Source: Chalara sp. BL73 (lineage: Eukaryota; Ascomycota; Leotiomycetes; Helotiales). From it: a stretch of 64,000 nt of DNA. A program made the position numbers and the translations under genes. The number at the start of each line of letters is the position of its first letter. The first letter of the stretch is position 1. Below, piece by piece: positions 34,101 to 45,518 of this stretch. The notes beneath the pieces are model-generated. The model was given only the letters and a program-made list of their open reading frames with translations. It ran no database searches and was not told the origin of the DNA. The stretch is taken from the NCBI GenBank assembly GCA_918026815.1, contig CAKJVC010000193.1:1-64000 (forward strand), given 5' to 3'.

Positions 34101-35245
34101 CAGTAGAGAGCGCAAACAAAATTGATTTCTCTCATGAACCTACACATCCCCAAACGACACAAACTTCACACAATTATGAGGAAACAACTATAGTCGAGTC
34201 AGCTCCTATGTCCCCAACAAATCAATATTTTGGTTTGCAAAGAAATCAGTCGAGCATTCTACCATCAGCGATAAGATCACTCGAGACGAAGAAAAGAAAC
34301 TCACATCTGCAAGATGAAGAAAGGATGAAACAACGAAAACTTTGGTTAGAGGAAGAAGAAAAGGAGCGGCCGAAGAGAAAGGAGTTCACTGAATGGAAAA
34401 AGGCGAGACGAGAAAGGCTAAAAAAGGAGGAGAAAGCAGGAAAGAAGCACGCTCAAGGCAATGACCCAGGGTCTGTGAAAGGTAGCAGCCAAGAAATTCT
34501 GGAAGAGCCAAACGTAGATTGGTATGTATTTGAGCGATTCTTAAAGTATGGCCGGCGTTGGAAACAGATTGTGCGGGACAAGAAGAACATTCGACGATGG
34601 TCTGGTGAGAGATTTATACTTTGCAAAAGCTTGAAGTCCGATGATGCAGAAACTTATAAGGAAAACTGGGCAAAAGTCGAGGCTCAACTTAGGAAACGGA
34701 AATTCTTCCGTTTTTGGAAGTACATTGTCTTCCATCGAAAATCGGACCGAGCGAGGTGGCATGCAGAATATCTCATATTCTGTAGGAAGAACCAAGGCGA
34801 CAGTGAGCAAGAGGCAATAAAGCGAAGAGTGCTGAACAGGCTGGAGAAAAGGTCAAAGCTTGAACTCAGGACTGATGAAGATAAGAATATGCTTGACAAG
34901 GCAATCTCAACTCCCTCTAGCCTGACAGCGGAAGAGCAACACGCTCGGATTCTCTGCGATGACTACGTAGAACGAATGCGATTTGAGATCAAAAAGCGTT
35001 ATCACAGAAGAGAGATTCGGCAGTTGACGGAGGAGCAGAAGGACGAGTTTCAGGATCCGCAAGAACTAAAAGACAAGATTGAAAGGATGGAGGAGGATAT
35101 CCATAAGCATAATATGCGAGTGGCTGATAATGTGTGCTACTACGAGTTTTTAGGAGAGTCTTACATTCATGGAATGATGGACGGAGAGGCAATGGCGTAT
35201 CAGAATGAGAATGGTCTTGGTGCAAGGATTTTTGAGCTGCGATGA
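31164..35245 (+). CDS. Large HET-domain protein with charged C-terminal region
   Basis: HET proteins trigger incompatibility and cell death when genetically different hyphae fuse; most have no known partner. Exons 31164-31719 and 31776-35245 (intron 56 bp) give 1,341 residues, about twice the usual HET size. The HET domain (about residues 90-270) shows YEALSWCWG, RYLWVDAVCIDQENTKEKNH, MMSEIYGKANRVCIWLGDGD and QRPWFSRRWVVQEIALARQA. A Ser/Asp/Glu repeat stretch follows near residues 315-365 (SESDSDSDSETSESEID). The middle has normal HET features. From about residue 870 there are several hundred Lys/Glu/Arg-rich residues with repeated aromatic-basic segments (FEREFLK-like, FFRFWKYIVFHRKSDRARWH). 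The protein ends with the typical HET terminus YIHGMMDGEAM. Function beyond the family is unknown. Confidence 0.88.
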
Positions 35246-36634
35246 TTCCGGGGGAGTTAATAGAAACTGGCGATTTGAGACCATTGAAGGCATGGCTTTA
35301 TCATGTAACCAGCAATCAGCGATTTAAACCTCATCTAATATATAATGTTAGCATAAGAATTTCAAATGGACAACTATTTAGGTCACCACTGACTGCTATA
35401 CTGAAGCGCAAATAAATGATCATTATTCCTTTTCACACCTTCCAGTTCCCTCAGTCATAGCAAGGCGCATAATGTTTATCATACCATAACATAATTGAAA
35501 TGGAAATTAAAGTGCAAACATTAACAGCTACCAAAACAAACACCATCTTCAGTGCTTTGAGAACTCAAAGTTGACGCCTGGGACTAATTTTCTAATTCCT
35601 GTTCTCGGTATTCGCAATTACCTCGCTGCTTTGCTTGTATTCTATATTGTATAACAACTTGTTTCTGCCTGTTAGTATTTATTAATATTCTTGGCTACGT
35701 GGAGTACATCTACTCCAATTGATATGTAGTAGAGAAGGAGAGGCCATCATCTCTAGATATCCTCCATAAGATTAACGAGCTATTCGCAAACCACGACAAG
35801 GAGGTGGAAAACACAGCTGCCAAATGCTCCTCCATTTATCCAAAAGCATCATCTTCAAGCTCTTCGCTATTCATGATTCCTACGTCCATCCCTCTGCCGT
35901 AAAAAGCTCTTCCTCTAAACGAACCTTACTCTCTCCTCCACCTTGACCTGTATGAACTCGAAAAAGACCAAGGCTGTGGAATCACAAGCGGTACAAGATG
36001 ACGGCAAGCAGAAATAAGTGTGAGAAGAAGCCAGCAAAGGCTGCTTAGAACACTGAGGAGCCGTTGAACCCACCTGAGAGACAGAATATTATTGTAGCAT
36101 TGCTTCCTAGTTAAATGCAACTAAGATTACGTTATTTTGAACCCAAAACCCATATTCAACAGCGAGCTTAAGTTAGGTGAAGTTGTTTCATCTCTTAAAC
36201 TACACATCCAGTTCTTCTATTGAATTTCCCTACACCGGAATATCATTTCCTGATATCCTGATAGACCTAGATGTATCGTCTTCTTTTTCTCATTCTACAG
36301 CAATCTACGCAACTCACAACGATAATGATAAAACGAATTGCCCTATCATTATTAGCTATACTCTCTGATTTACACATCCTAAATGCATACACATTGGTAC
36401 ATCCGCTCCATAAACAGAGGAGGACCGATCCAACTCTTCTATTCTGCTTTGGGGTTGTAGGACAGTCTTTATAGCGAAAATCGACCACAAGTCAATTCAG
36501 AACAGTGCAGGCGCATACCAAATAAACGCAAAAATATCCAACAGTAATATACAAGTTGGGTATATTCAAGTTATGGAATGCGACTTCTTTAGCGTGCATT
36601 TTACATACGTGGGCTCCTCCTATGGATTTGCCAA
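35246..36634. other. Intergenic between convergent HET genes
   Basis: This is the 3' flank of both HET genes. Short frames only, AT-rich. No terminator-like or RNA structure is recognised. Confidence 0.5.
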
Positions 36635-38784
36635 TCAAACGAGATAAATAACGCGCTGCTCCTTCTGAAAATCAGCCATACCCTCCCCATCCATGAATCC
36701 GTGAAGATAGCATTCGCCAACGACTTCATAAGCCTGTGCAATCCCTTCTCCCGTAATATACCGCTCTCCCGCGGGCCTGAGAACAAAAGGTGATCTTGCG
36801 CCTGGAATGATGAATATCTCATCTGGGTGGGAATAACTAACTGCCGTATGAGAAGGGGCAAGACCCATGTGCATTTCTTCACTAATGAAGAATCTTCTTC
36901 CCAGTGTTGAGGTACGAATCGCCTCATCAATAAGTCCAATCGATTCGGTACGGCTGTCCTGCGATACCTCAAGATTCGCAGAAACTTCAGCCGTCATGGT
37001 AGTACATACTTTTTCGAGCCCATGGAACCGACACCATTCGTGGAATTTGGATTCGTCGTCTTCGTCAACTCTACGAAAAGTTGCTGTTATAGCATGGCCC
37101 GCACCAAAACTCTTGATCGGCTTTTCTGCAATACAATCTCCACACAACGTTCTCCAGAAGTGGCGTTTCCACGTGCGAGTCTCAACATCACGATTTCTAG
37201 TATCTGCGAAGTCGTACCAGTCAAGGTAAATATCATTTCTTCTTGTGTCGTGAAGTGAGACCATCCTCGTTGCTGCTTCACGGATATGCCCAATTCGCCG
37301 ACCTTCGAGCACCAAGAACTTTTCGCTGATTGCTCTTACAGATGCTGACCTTCCATCGCAAGCGTCATACAGAGAAGCGTTCTGACCAAATATTTCTGTT
37401 CCTACTCGCGTTATTCTCTGGGAGTAGTCAGGTACCCATGTTGGTAGGGTTGGAGGCGCTTTCCGCAAATAATGGCCGGGCTGAGAAAGAATATCCAAGG
37501 ATCCGGATATTTCGATCATTTTCAGCACTGCCCGAGTATAAGTCTGTGTTGGGGTCGCCGAGATGCTGTAATCCGGAAAGATTGGATCATGATCATACCA
37601 TTCTGTGACGAGCGAGAGCAATCCATACACTTTGTCTCGGGGGTCTGTAGCATCTCGTGCGCGGAAGCTCCGCAATAGAGAATCTAGTGGTATATCAGAC
37701 CCTAATAACCTCGCTTGCGTGAATTCTGACATGTGGCCAAGAGTCTCTATTAAGGGTTGGAGCATAGTATTCACACCTGGGACATCTGCGCAGCAAGACG
37801 ATCTGTGGGTCTTGAAGTTTTCGGTTGCGCGGAGAAACATAGTCCACGCCGCTTTGACTGGACCATACATAATGATACAGGATTTTGGCAGAATACACTC
37901 CTGAACCGTCCAGATACGGTCGAACCAGGGAAGCTTGAGAATCCAGGCCAGAGCGTGACGGCCAGCTGATATATAGGTTCTCTGGTTGTCTGAATCCATG
38001 GACAAATATGGAATCTCGTTCAGATGGTGGTGATCTTCAAGCATTCGTAAGAGACAAAAGGCATGAAAAATACCGTCTTCCACAAGACTCGAATCTTGCA
38101 TCAGTGTGGCCATATATTGTGAGTGAACCTTGCTCCAGTCAATTTCTATTGTTTTCCCAATCATAACTTCGTTGTGTTGCGGCACCTTGGGATCCCCATA
38201 CAAGGCGTCCTTCAATTCAGAAGGCAGGCTTTCCTGATAGCCTTGCAAAATTGGAGCAATGTCTTTTAGAAGGTCACCTGATTCCTTCCATATGTCAACG
38301 ATCTTCTCTTCGAACTCTTCATTAACGGATGACACAGGCTGTTCCGGTTCCTCGCCTAACCATAGGAGACCACAATTCGTTTTGCCGTAGATTTGACTCA
38401 TCAAAGAAACTTGTAATTCTTTCTCTGTAGTGTCATTTTGGTTTATACACAATGCGTCAATCCATAGAACACGTTTGTTTTGAGGGAGCCGAAGCTTCAT
38501 AAGGGCATTATGAAGGTTTCTGGTGACGTATACTGGTTGAGAATTGATGATGATGGTTTTGCCGTTATCTTGAGAGCCCCAGCAATAAGATAGTGCCTAG
38601 ACAGGTAAGCTGTGTCGAAGCTATTGGTAAATTACGAAATGCAAACCTCATATCCTGGGTTATCATCGAGCGACACGACGTCAAGTTCTCCCTGAATAGC
38701 TTCGGTTGAAGGACCACCCAAAAGATACAACAGACGTATCTCACTACGTGCTGAAGAAAGGGGACTGTATAAATCAGATGGCAT
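36635..38784 (-). CDS. HET-domain protein
   Basis: This is a heterokaryon-incompatibility-type protein of normal size: exons 38784-38647 and 38596-36635 (intron 50 bp) give 699 residues. The intron cuts the first HET motif. Spliced, it reads YEALSYCWGS, then RVLWIDALCINQNDTTEKEL, MSQIYGKTNCGLLWLGEEPE, LPWFDRIWTVQECILPKSC and FRARDATDPRDKVYGLLSLV. LPTWVPDYSQRI marks the region after the domain. The C terminus has the common HET ending FVLRPAGERYITG... and CYLHGFMDGEGM. It converges with the larger HET gene, and the two share the same type of C-terminal motif without being close copies. The start is the first ATG of the frame and gives a short N terminus before the domain, as usual. Confidence 0.9.
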
Positions 38785-40120
38785 TTCAAATTAAAGTCTA
38801 CACTACTCGGCTTCTTAGACGTAGTTAAAAGGAGTTGTGAGTGATGTTCGCTGTGAATTCATTACTGCAAATACGCCTTGCTGGCACAAGTTAGGCAAGG
38901 ATCGACAGTCCCTATTTTTTTTTCAGTATCACTGAAGACTGCTGATTCTGGATATGGTTCTGATGGTGGTTGCAGTAAACTGAAGTTCATAGGAAAGCTT
39001 ACTTTCGTTTTAAAGTAAAAGCCATTGCATATGCATGTGACACCCAACAGGGATTGGAGATAAAAGTAGAAAAGGCAATGTCACGTGTAATATGGCTTTT
39101 TCACGAACCATTTACAAACAAAATTTCTCATTACTAAATTCGAAAAGCCAACATAGCTTCTGTCCAACAAGGGCACCTTTCAGTAATTTCTACCTAGTAG
39201 AATGCCATTTAGAGTAGAATACAGCAGATTTGACGTATATCAATCAATATAAGTACTGTGACGAGGGAGAACTAAAAAAAGAATATACAGCACCTCAGAG
39301 CTTGGCTGGGGGAATGGGATCGAAGGGGCTGTAGAGAAACTCAAACAGCTTTATCCTTTAAATAATTTACACGCAGAGTACTTACTCCTGGTTTTCGTAA
39401 GAAAATACATATCTGCAGCTATATACTAGCTTGGAACCACGCTATAAAAACATAGTAGATACCGCGCTCTCACATTTGTACTGTACAGTATTTACGACCC
39501 CGCCACCTTATTCTCATAATATCATCCTGCCAATGACGCGATCTATCCAGGGCTGATTGATGTGACATAAGGAAAACTACTTTGAGCAGCAAAGGAAGTA
39601 TCTCTTGTATATGGCAACTGTTTTAAACTGCCTCTGTGTATATGTATGCCTGTTTATAATATTAATTTTAAAAAAAATACTAATGGTACGCCAATAGTAA
39701 AGAGGTCCTTGGTGCTTAGGTTATCCAAATGGATTCTATAGATCCTGCTTTACTGACTAGTCCTGTACTAGCCCCAAGTCGTCAGTCATCATTAGTTTCA
39801 GCTATTTATCTGAGTATATGCATCGCTACATGCACTTGAGAAGGGACGTATCTCAGTGGCTGTATTATCATTTCCTTCAACACACATATAAAAGGAAAAC
39901 AATAAAGAATCGAAGTTGTATCTACCTGGCACAATCGCTTCGGAAGAAAAGGGACCAATGGCAACTTAATTTAGAGAATATGTTGGCCTACAAGGAACAC
40001 TACTAGCTCGCTTATAGAGTGGGTTTATTATCCACCGTCAAAACAACAAGTAAAAAAAGCAAAAATTATTGATGAGTTGATCTGAGCATTGCTCAAGGTT
40101 GTGAACTCAAGAGATTTCTT
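38785..40120. other. AT-rich intergenic
   Basis: I see no gene. Short frames lie on both strands and AT-rich tracts are common. Confidence 0.5.
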
Positions 40121-40206
40121 CTCTCTGACGGGGAGTCGAACCCCGATCTCCCGCGCTTTGCCAGACAGGTGACAAGTGGAAATCATGACTGTCAGACCGC
40201 CTATGA
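40121..40206 (-). pseudogene. tRNA-Asp relic (inverted copy of the gene at 42904)
   Basis: The 86-nt segment aligns without gaps to the tRNA-Asp gene at 42904-42989 in the opposite orientation. The 3' half is identical, but the acceptor stem has A:A mismatches at two pairs and the anticodon stem has an A:C mismatch from a G-to-A change. Similarity continues about 35 bp past the 3' end. The cloverleaf cannot form properly, so I call it a relic. Confidence 0.75.
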
Positions 40207-41096
40207 TCTTTTGAGGGGATGTGGTTCCTGGAAACTCCCTGAAACTGATAAGTGTATATCTCAAGGCAAAGATATGGTTACTCTGGACTCATTGCTGTGA
40301 TGAAGATTGATTTGTTGATCTCTGAGTCGAACCTACTACCTTACCAAACCTAACTGGTTCAAAGCCTATAGGTCTTGGTTAACAGTAGGTTTTAGTGTAT
40401 CCGAATGTGGATTATAGATGGGCTCCGGTGAACCCCAATAAAAAGGCTGGAGTTAATAATCCAATATTTACTTGGTTACACATATACTTTTTAGGTAAAT
40501 AAACTAAAAATGAAAGCAATAATGTAGGAAAGCTCTTATAATTATAGTCAGTAATCAAAAGTTTAATATGTCTTTTGCTAAGTAAGACGTATCAAGTTGA
40601 AGTTTAGGTACATTTATTTTGGATTGCTGCTATTTTTGTCCACCGGGCACATCCCATCATTTCCCGCCATAATGCGCCTGACAATAGAAGTCTTTCATAA
40701 CCAATCCTGTTTAGACAAGTCTCAAGTGGGATGCTCATGCAACTAGGCGATGGAAAGATAAACCGCGGGAAAGAATAGAGGAAGGTCCGCTAACAGAAGA
40801 AATTAGTTCTTAAAAGGATCGAAAGCAACAGGCTAGAATGAAAGGGTCTGATAAGGAATCTATCTGAAACAAAGGTAGGAAACATTGGTTTGGCGTTACC
40901 TAAAATTTTGATAAATATTGTACATGGTTATTTATACGATTTATCACACAAAGGTTAACTCTTAGATTTTTAATACATTAGGCTTTGGCTATAGCTGTGG
41001 CTACTGTTTTCCCCTTTGAATTCCGAGCTTGACTTCAGCCATGCTCGCAGGATCCAATTGCATGCACTATCCGATTCAGGTTTAAGTCGTTAAAAC
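40207..41096. other. AT-rich intergenic
   Basis: Nothing is recognised beyond the tRNA relic's 5' flank. Confidence 0.5.
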
Positions 41097-41381
41097 CTAT
41101 TCATGCCTGAGCCTGGTCCCAGCCTGAAACATTGTATCCGACATTCCGCCAACACCAAGAGATCTATCGTACAGAAATATGTACTTGCCGGAGCTTTCGA
41201 GGGCATAGCCGGTGAAATTAGGCATTTTCGAAAACTTGTCCCAGACTTCACCTTGTTTGTCGCCACCCAACTTGACGACCAGGTATGGGAGACGCAGCGG
41301 CGAGGCCAGTTCCCGGACCTCGCATCCTTCTGGTGTCTCCCTGAGAACCCAGGCCACAGCATCTGCCCTCTGTTTCTCCAT
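41097..41381 (-). CDS. Small protein of unknown function, 94 aa
   Basis: The minus frame from ATG 41381 to TGA 41097 reads like protein, MEKQRADAVAWVLRETPEGC, then RLPYLVVKLGGDKQGEVWDK and FTGYALESSGKYIFLYDRS. No family is recognised. The opposite strand is also open here but gives a less convincing product. An upstream exon is possible, because a CAACAG acceptor lies just before the ATG. It has no membrane or secretion signal. Confidence 0.4.
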   Translation of the reverse strand: MEKQRADAVAWVLRETPEGCEVRELASPLRLPYLVVKLGGDKQGEVWDKFSKMPNFTGYALESSGKYIFLYDRSLGVGGMSDTMFQAGTRLRHE

Positions 41382-41764
41382 TTTGACCGATCGGTAGCTG
41401 TTGAAATGAAAGTTGTGTGGGAATGGTGTCGCAATAACAAAGATGGCGGACGGACGAAGGATATGCTTAGATTGCAAAGTAGCCTACGGAACGATTATGT
41501 GGAATTTGGTAGAGTAGCACTAGAATAGAAATGATATTAAGAAGGTTTATATGTCGTTATGAAGCTGTTTCCTATGAAAGAGCTAGCCTTTTGATTTTAT
41601 TTTCTCGTTTTCAAAGCACTGGCTCACTCTGTGCTTCGAGCGTGATTCCCAATTAATGGATTAGTCAAGCTTGATTAATCCTGGTTATGATTAATAAAGA
41701 CCTTTTATTAGCTTGGTGATTCTGAGGGGTTGGTTTGATTATGGTCAATGAATCCATTAGTCAA
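41382..41764. other. Intergenic, nothing seen
   Basis: Short AT-rich spacer between two small minus-strand frames. Confidence 0.45.
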
Positions 41765-42127
41765 TTAATCAGACCATTTTATTACACCGTGTGTTTCCCT
41801 GAGTGCTCCTTTGATGCTAAAAGTGAAAGCTTTGTCACCTAATCGTTGCTTGTAACTTTGAACGGGTATGCTTTTCTTAGAGCACGCAAGAATGGTGCAT
41901 GGCTGGCTTCGAAATTCCATCTTGGTTGCCCAGTTGGCTCTGAGCTGCAAGGTAGCGGTAACAGCAAGGTACATACTAAGTGCAAAGAACGCCAAGACTG
42001 CTTCTTGTGCGGTTTGAGGGCCAACACCTCTACTGTGTTGATATAGGACACTGAGAAGCGTGAAGGAAATAGATGGTAAAACCAGCCAAAAGGGAGAAAG
42101 CATTCTTGGAGCTCGAGAGGTAAGCAT
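41765..42127 (-). CDS. Possible small membrane protein, 120 aa
   Basis: The frame from ATG 42127 contains two hydrophobic segments (PFWLVLPSISFTLLSVLY and AVLAFFALSMYLAVTATLQL) separated by a short polar loop, then a polar tail. This could be a small two-helix membrane protein or a fragment of a larger one. No family is recognised, and no splice evidence was found. Confidence 0.35.
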   Translation of the reverse strand: MLTSRAPRMLSPFWLVLPSISFTLLSVLYQHSRGVGPQTAQEAVLAFFALSMYLAVTATLQLRANWATKMEFRSQPCTILACSKKSIPVQSYKQRLGDKAFTFSIKGALRETHGVIKWSD

Positions 42128-42903
42128 GTAGCCTACGTTCCTAAAATGGAACCCCCCTCCCAAAAACACCCTGTAACCAACCCTACATTTATTTCATTCC
42201 AACATCATCCTCTCCCCAAAGCACAGTCGCAATCGCTGTCCTGTAAGTTCACTTCCTGGACGCTTGTTCGGCTCGCTTTAACACAGTTGGTTACTCATCA
42301 GTTATAATCTATACACAGTCTTAGCTAAACGGGGCATCTACCCCTATAGATAGTAAGTTACTAAATTTGCAGCTACAGCCTATTTCCACAAGTCAGTATC
42401 ATAATGAAGCCACAAACGGCATGAAAGTGTTTAAGGCATATTGCTTTGACATGCTTGTAAGAAGATGATGAAAGGTTGAAGGCATTTTCCATCTAACGAT
42501 ACCGAGCTTTTTCCTGTAGGAGGAGGGAGAATTATATTCCAACTACAAAACATCTCTGTATTCAAGAGTCATATTGCGATATAAAATGTTAGGATATGAT
42601 TTTAGAATCTTATTTTTGTTAAAAAGATAATGACTAAATCAAGACTTAACCGACATATTATAAATAGCACATCAAGAAATCGTCTCCTTATGCTATACTT
42701 TTGACTAACCATTTATACACGGCTTTAATGACGGTAACCCAAACTTTACCCATCCCTTAACGAGGCAACTTTCACAAAGGGCGGTTTGTCTAGACGAGTG
42801 CCAATTATGCCAAGATATGCCAAGACCCACAATCCCACTATCGATATTCACTAAATTCAGTAAGGTATATATTTTTATTCAAGCCCTTCGAAACCAAACA
42901 GCA
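42128..42903. other. Intergenic upstream of tRNA-Asp
   Basis: No gene is seen. The stretch is AT-rich. Confidence 0.5.
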
Positions 42904-42989
42904 TCTTTGATGGTCTAACGGTCATGATTTCCGCTTGTCATTCGCATGGCAATGCGCGGGAGATCGGGGTTCGACTCCCCGTCAGAGAG
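42904..42989 (+). tRNA. tRNA-Asp (GTC) with 14-nt intron
   Basis: The 7-bp acceptor stem pairs TCTTTGA (42904-42910) with TCAGAGA (42982-42988, one G:T pair), discriminator G. The anticodon stem TCCGC/GCGGG encloses TTGTCA plus C, giving anticodon GTC. A 14-nt intron (TTCGCATGGCAATG) sits between positions 37 and 38, the standard site. The T arm has GGTTCGACTCC and both internal promoter boxes are intact. Confidence 0.92.
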
Positions 42990-43736
42990 TCATCTCTAGA
43001 GTTCACGACCCTGAGTTAAACTCAGATCGCCTCAGCTTTTTTTATTTCGATTTTTGTTGATGCCGGCCGCCACGCTCGTTTTGCAGGTATCGCGGATAGG
43101 GAAAGGTGGAGCTCTTTTTGGTCTCTTTTTTCTCCCGCCAAGTGTAGGATAGATGGAATACCAGCAAAAAAGTGAGTAGAGGTTGGGCAGGAACTACAAG
43201 ACCGTAGAAATCTCGTCCGGAATTTCACTCTTTTTGTAAGCACTTTTATTGGCAGAATGCAAACAAGTAAAACTATCTGACCTCAACAGGTGATTTCCTT
43301 GAACACGGGGACTGGCATCGTGTCCAATGCCCATATTTGACCTCCCATATAACCGAAGATGGCTTATTGGATCTCATTGTATTATTGCATTAAAGTTGCA
43401 CTTTTCTTTCTCCTTTCCTTCATCTGAGTTCTACAATATTCATTCCAGATTATCTCACCTCAAAGTTTCAATCTGTTTTGTGATGGATCTCTTTTGTGAT
43501 GGGTACTGATCTCTAGAAAATGATTAGATCTTGTGAGTTATTGTCACGCTACCATGGATTATGGTTGCAAGTGTAAGGTTGAGGAAAGCTATTGCTGGAT
43601 ATCTCCTTCTTGCTCCATGTTCCAAGGAGTCAAGAAGAGCACAAGGACAAGCGGAATCTGAACATTGATGAGAGGCCCGTTTTCACTGCGCAGCGTTCCC
43701 CATCCCAAAATCAAGCTTGCACCCGAGACAACTGGG
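42990..43736. other. Intergenic
   Basis: This is the 3' flank of tRNA-Asp. A 55-codon minus frame (43756-43589) with hydrophobic character (SLILGWGTLRSENGPLINVQ) overlaps the end of the AIM6-like gene and may be a fragment or part of an alternative last exon. Confidence 0.4.
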
Positions 43737-45518
43737 CTAAGGTTGGCAAAGTTCATTAGAGGCGTAATCTATGGCGCACCAGCTCCAATCTAGCCACCTG
43801 CTTGCTCTATTTATATCGTCTACGTTAAGCATGCCCACTCCACTTCTAAGCAGAAATCCCCAAGTCATGTGCATCCATTTTCGCGGCCACCTGATGGTAC
43901 CCCAATACCTCGCTCTTAGGCCTTTCTTTGACGCAGCGGCAATTTGTCTTTTAATTACCGCTCGCTGATGTGAGTTGAACTTGCCTAGCGACAGTTTTTG
44001 TCCTACCTGCAGATTCTCAAGTTAGCGAGGTTTGCATCGAGAGACTTCGAACCGCGAACTGCTTGCACTATGTCCCCTCTCGTACTTACTGCTCTCTTTA
44101 TATCAGCACTTGCGTAGAATGAGTTTGTGACATCATATTGAGGATTATCGATGTCGTAGAGTGGAGCATCGAAGAAGATGTCTCGATAAGTCGAATTGGT
44201 AATCACCCATTCAACTATGAGTGGATATCTGTTAGTTCTCTTTTCTCTCTAAGTCGCGGAGGAGAAAGAGGAAGTATAAGCGTTACTTACAAGAAGCCAT
44301 TCCAGAGGCTACTACTGTGACCGGACGTGTCGTGACGTAGCTCAGCGAGCTATTCCAGTGCGTAAGCCAGCCATTCTGACGAAGTGGTTCGAGCTGCTCA
44401 TTTGCTAATTCCCAAAGCTTCGAATCATTAGATTTGAAATCGATCAAAAGCGTGATCGGGATGAATGGAAAGTCATCAAAGACTCCTTTGGGAACACTAG
44501 AGGACGTTAAATTCATACCAAGACCAACATGCGCGTTCTGGTGTAACAAAATGGCAAGCAGAGGCTTAATATATAGACTTTGAAAGGTCCAAGTCATATT
44601 GAGGAAATATGGGTTGTGACCAACCCACAGATCTGGCTGGCCGCTTGCGTCGTTTCGTAACCATATATCTGCTTCCAGTCCTGTACAACCAGTTGATAGG
44701 GCTTCGAAGAGTGGGACTCGTCGATGGTAGTCGTTGTGAGAATGGACAGGAATAGGAGTAATTCCTGAGAAGACCTGTCAGAACGTGGTAATACAGCGGA
44801 CCCTCAGCAACCATGAAATCTCGAGGCCTTCAACCTACCTCGACTGAAATTAGCTGTCCATATGGATAATAGTTTTACCTGAGTACCTGATCATTAGTAT
44901 TTCTTGTCATATTTTATACTATCCCATGAATAATTACCGAATCGCTTGGTTCATGCCAATTAAGTGTGATGTTACTTAGTCCAGTATCCGGTAGAGGCCT
45001 CAGCTTCAGCTTCGGGTCAAGTGCACCATAAAGGTAAAGTAGCCAAAATCTAAAAAGGGAAGCATCAGCTACTAATTCACAAGCGCGCTCAAAAGATTCC
45101 TTCTGTCATACCCGAAAGATACCATTGTTAGCAATAGTAAACACAATGCAAGGTAAATCTGGTTTCTATATGCTCGCCTTGTTTTCGAAGGTCTGAAGGT
45201 ATTCACTATATTTTGCCATGGAGAGGTGGATTGGGTATCCGGCTCGATTTCGGTAATTGATACCGAGATTCTAATATGACGGGAGGGTTAGCTTCAGGTT
45301 ATTTAAGAAGCATAGAACGGAAGCTTAAGCTAAGGAGGGAACCCAAAAATGAGGGCCGTAGTTCAAAATCATCTCGCAAGAACTAAAGCTCGTTGTTCGA
45401 TATATATCCCACCGGCGGGAATACTTGAAAGGTCCTCAAAACCAACATACCGAGATTTTTTAACATCCTCAAGGCGCTTCTCGTTGTCGAAGACAACCAC
45501 ATCATGCTCTTTGCTCAT
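43737..45518 (-). CDS. AIM6-like PLC-type phosphodiesterase (7 exons)
   Basis: Exons 45518-45451, 45270-45112, 45049-44938, 44878-44839, 44764-44291, 44214-44090 and 44006-43737 join with consistent phase to 415 residues; introns are 59-180 bp. The family, named from yeast Altered Inheritance of Mitochondria protein 6, belongs to the PLC-like phosphodiesterase superfamily and its substrate is unknown. Residues 50-80 form a membrane anchor (YLALCLLLLTMVSFGFWLLY). The family core follows: PVHSHNDYHRRVPLFEAL, GLEADIWL, VGHNPYFLN, FQSLYIKPLLAIL, PITLLIDFKS, VTVVASG, NSTYRDIFFDAPL, RARYWGT and MLNVDD near the end. The first exon is short and comes before a 180-bp intron, so the N terminus is the least certain part. 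The exact C terminus may also differ by alternative splicing. Confidence 0.82.

Noticed and set aside
40121..40206. Second functional tRNA-Asp
   Set aside because: Mismatches in acceptor and anticodon stems would prevent normal folding, so it is listed as a relic.
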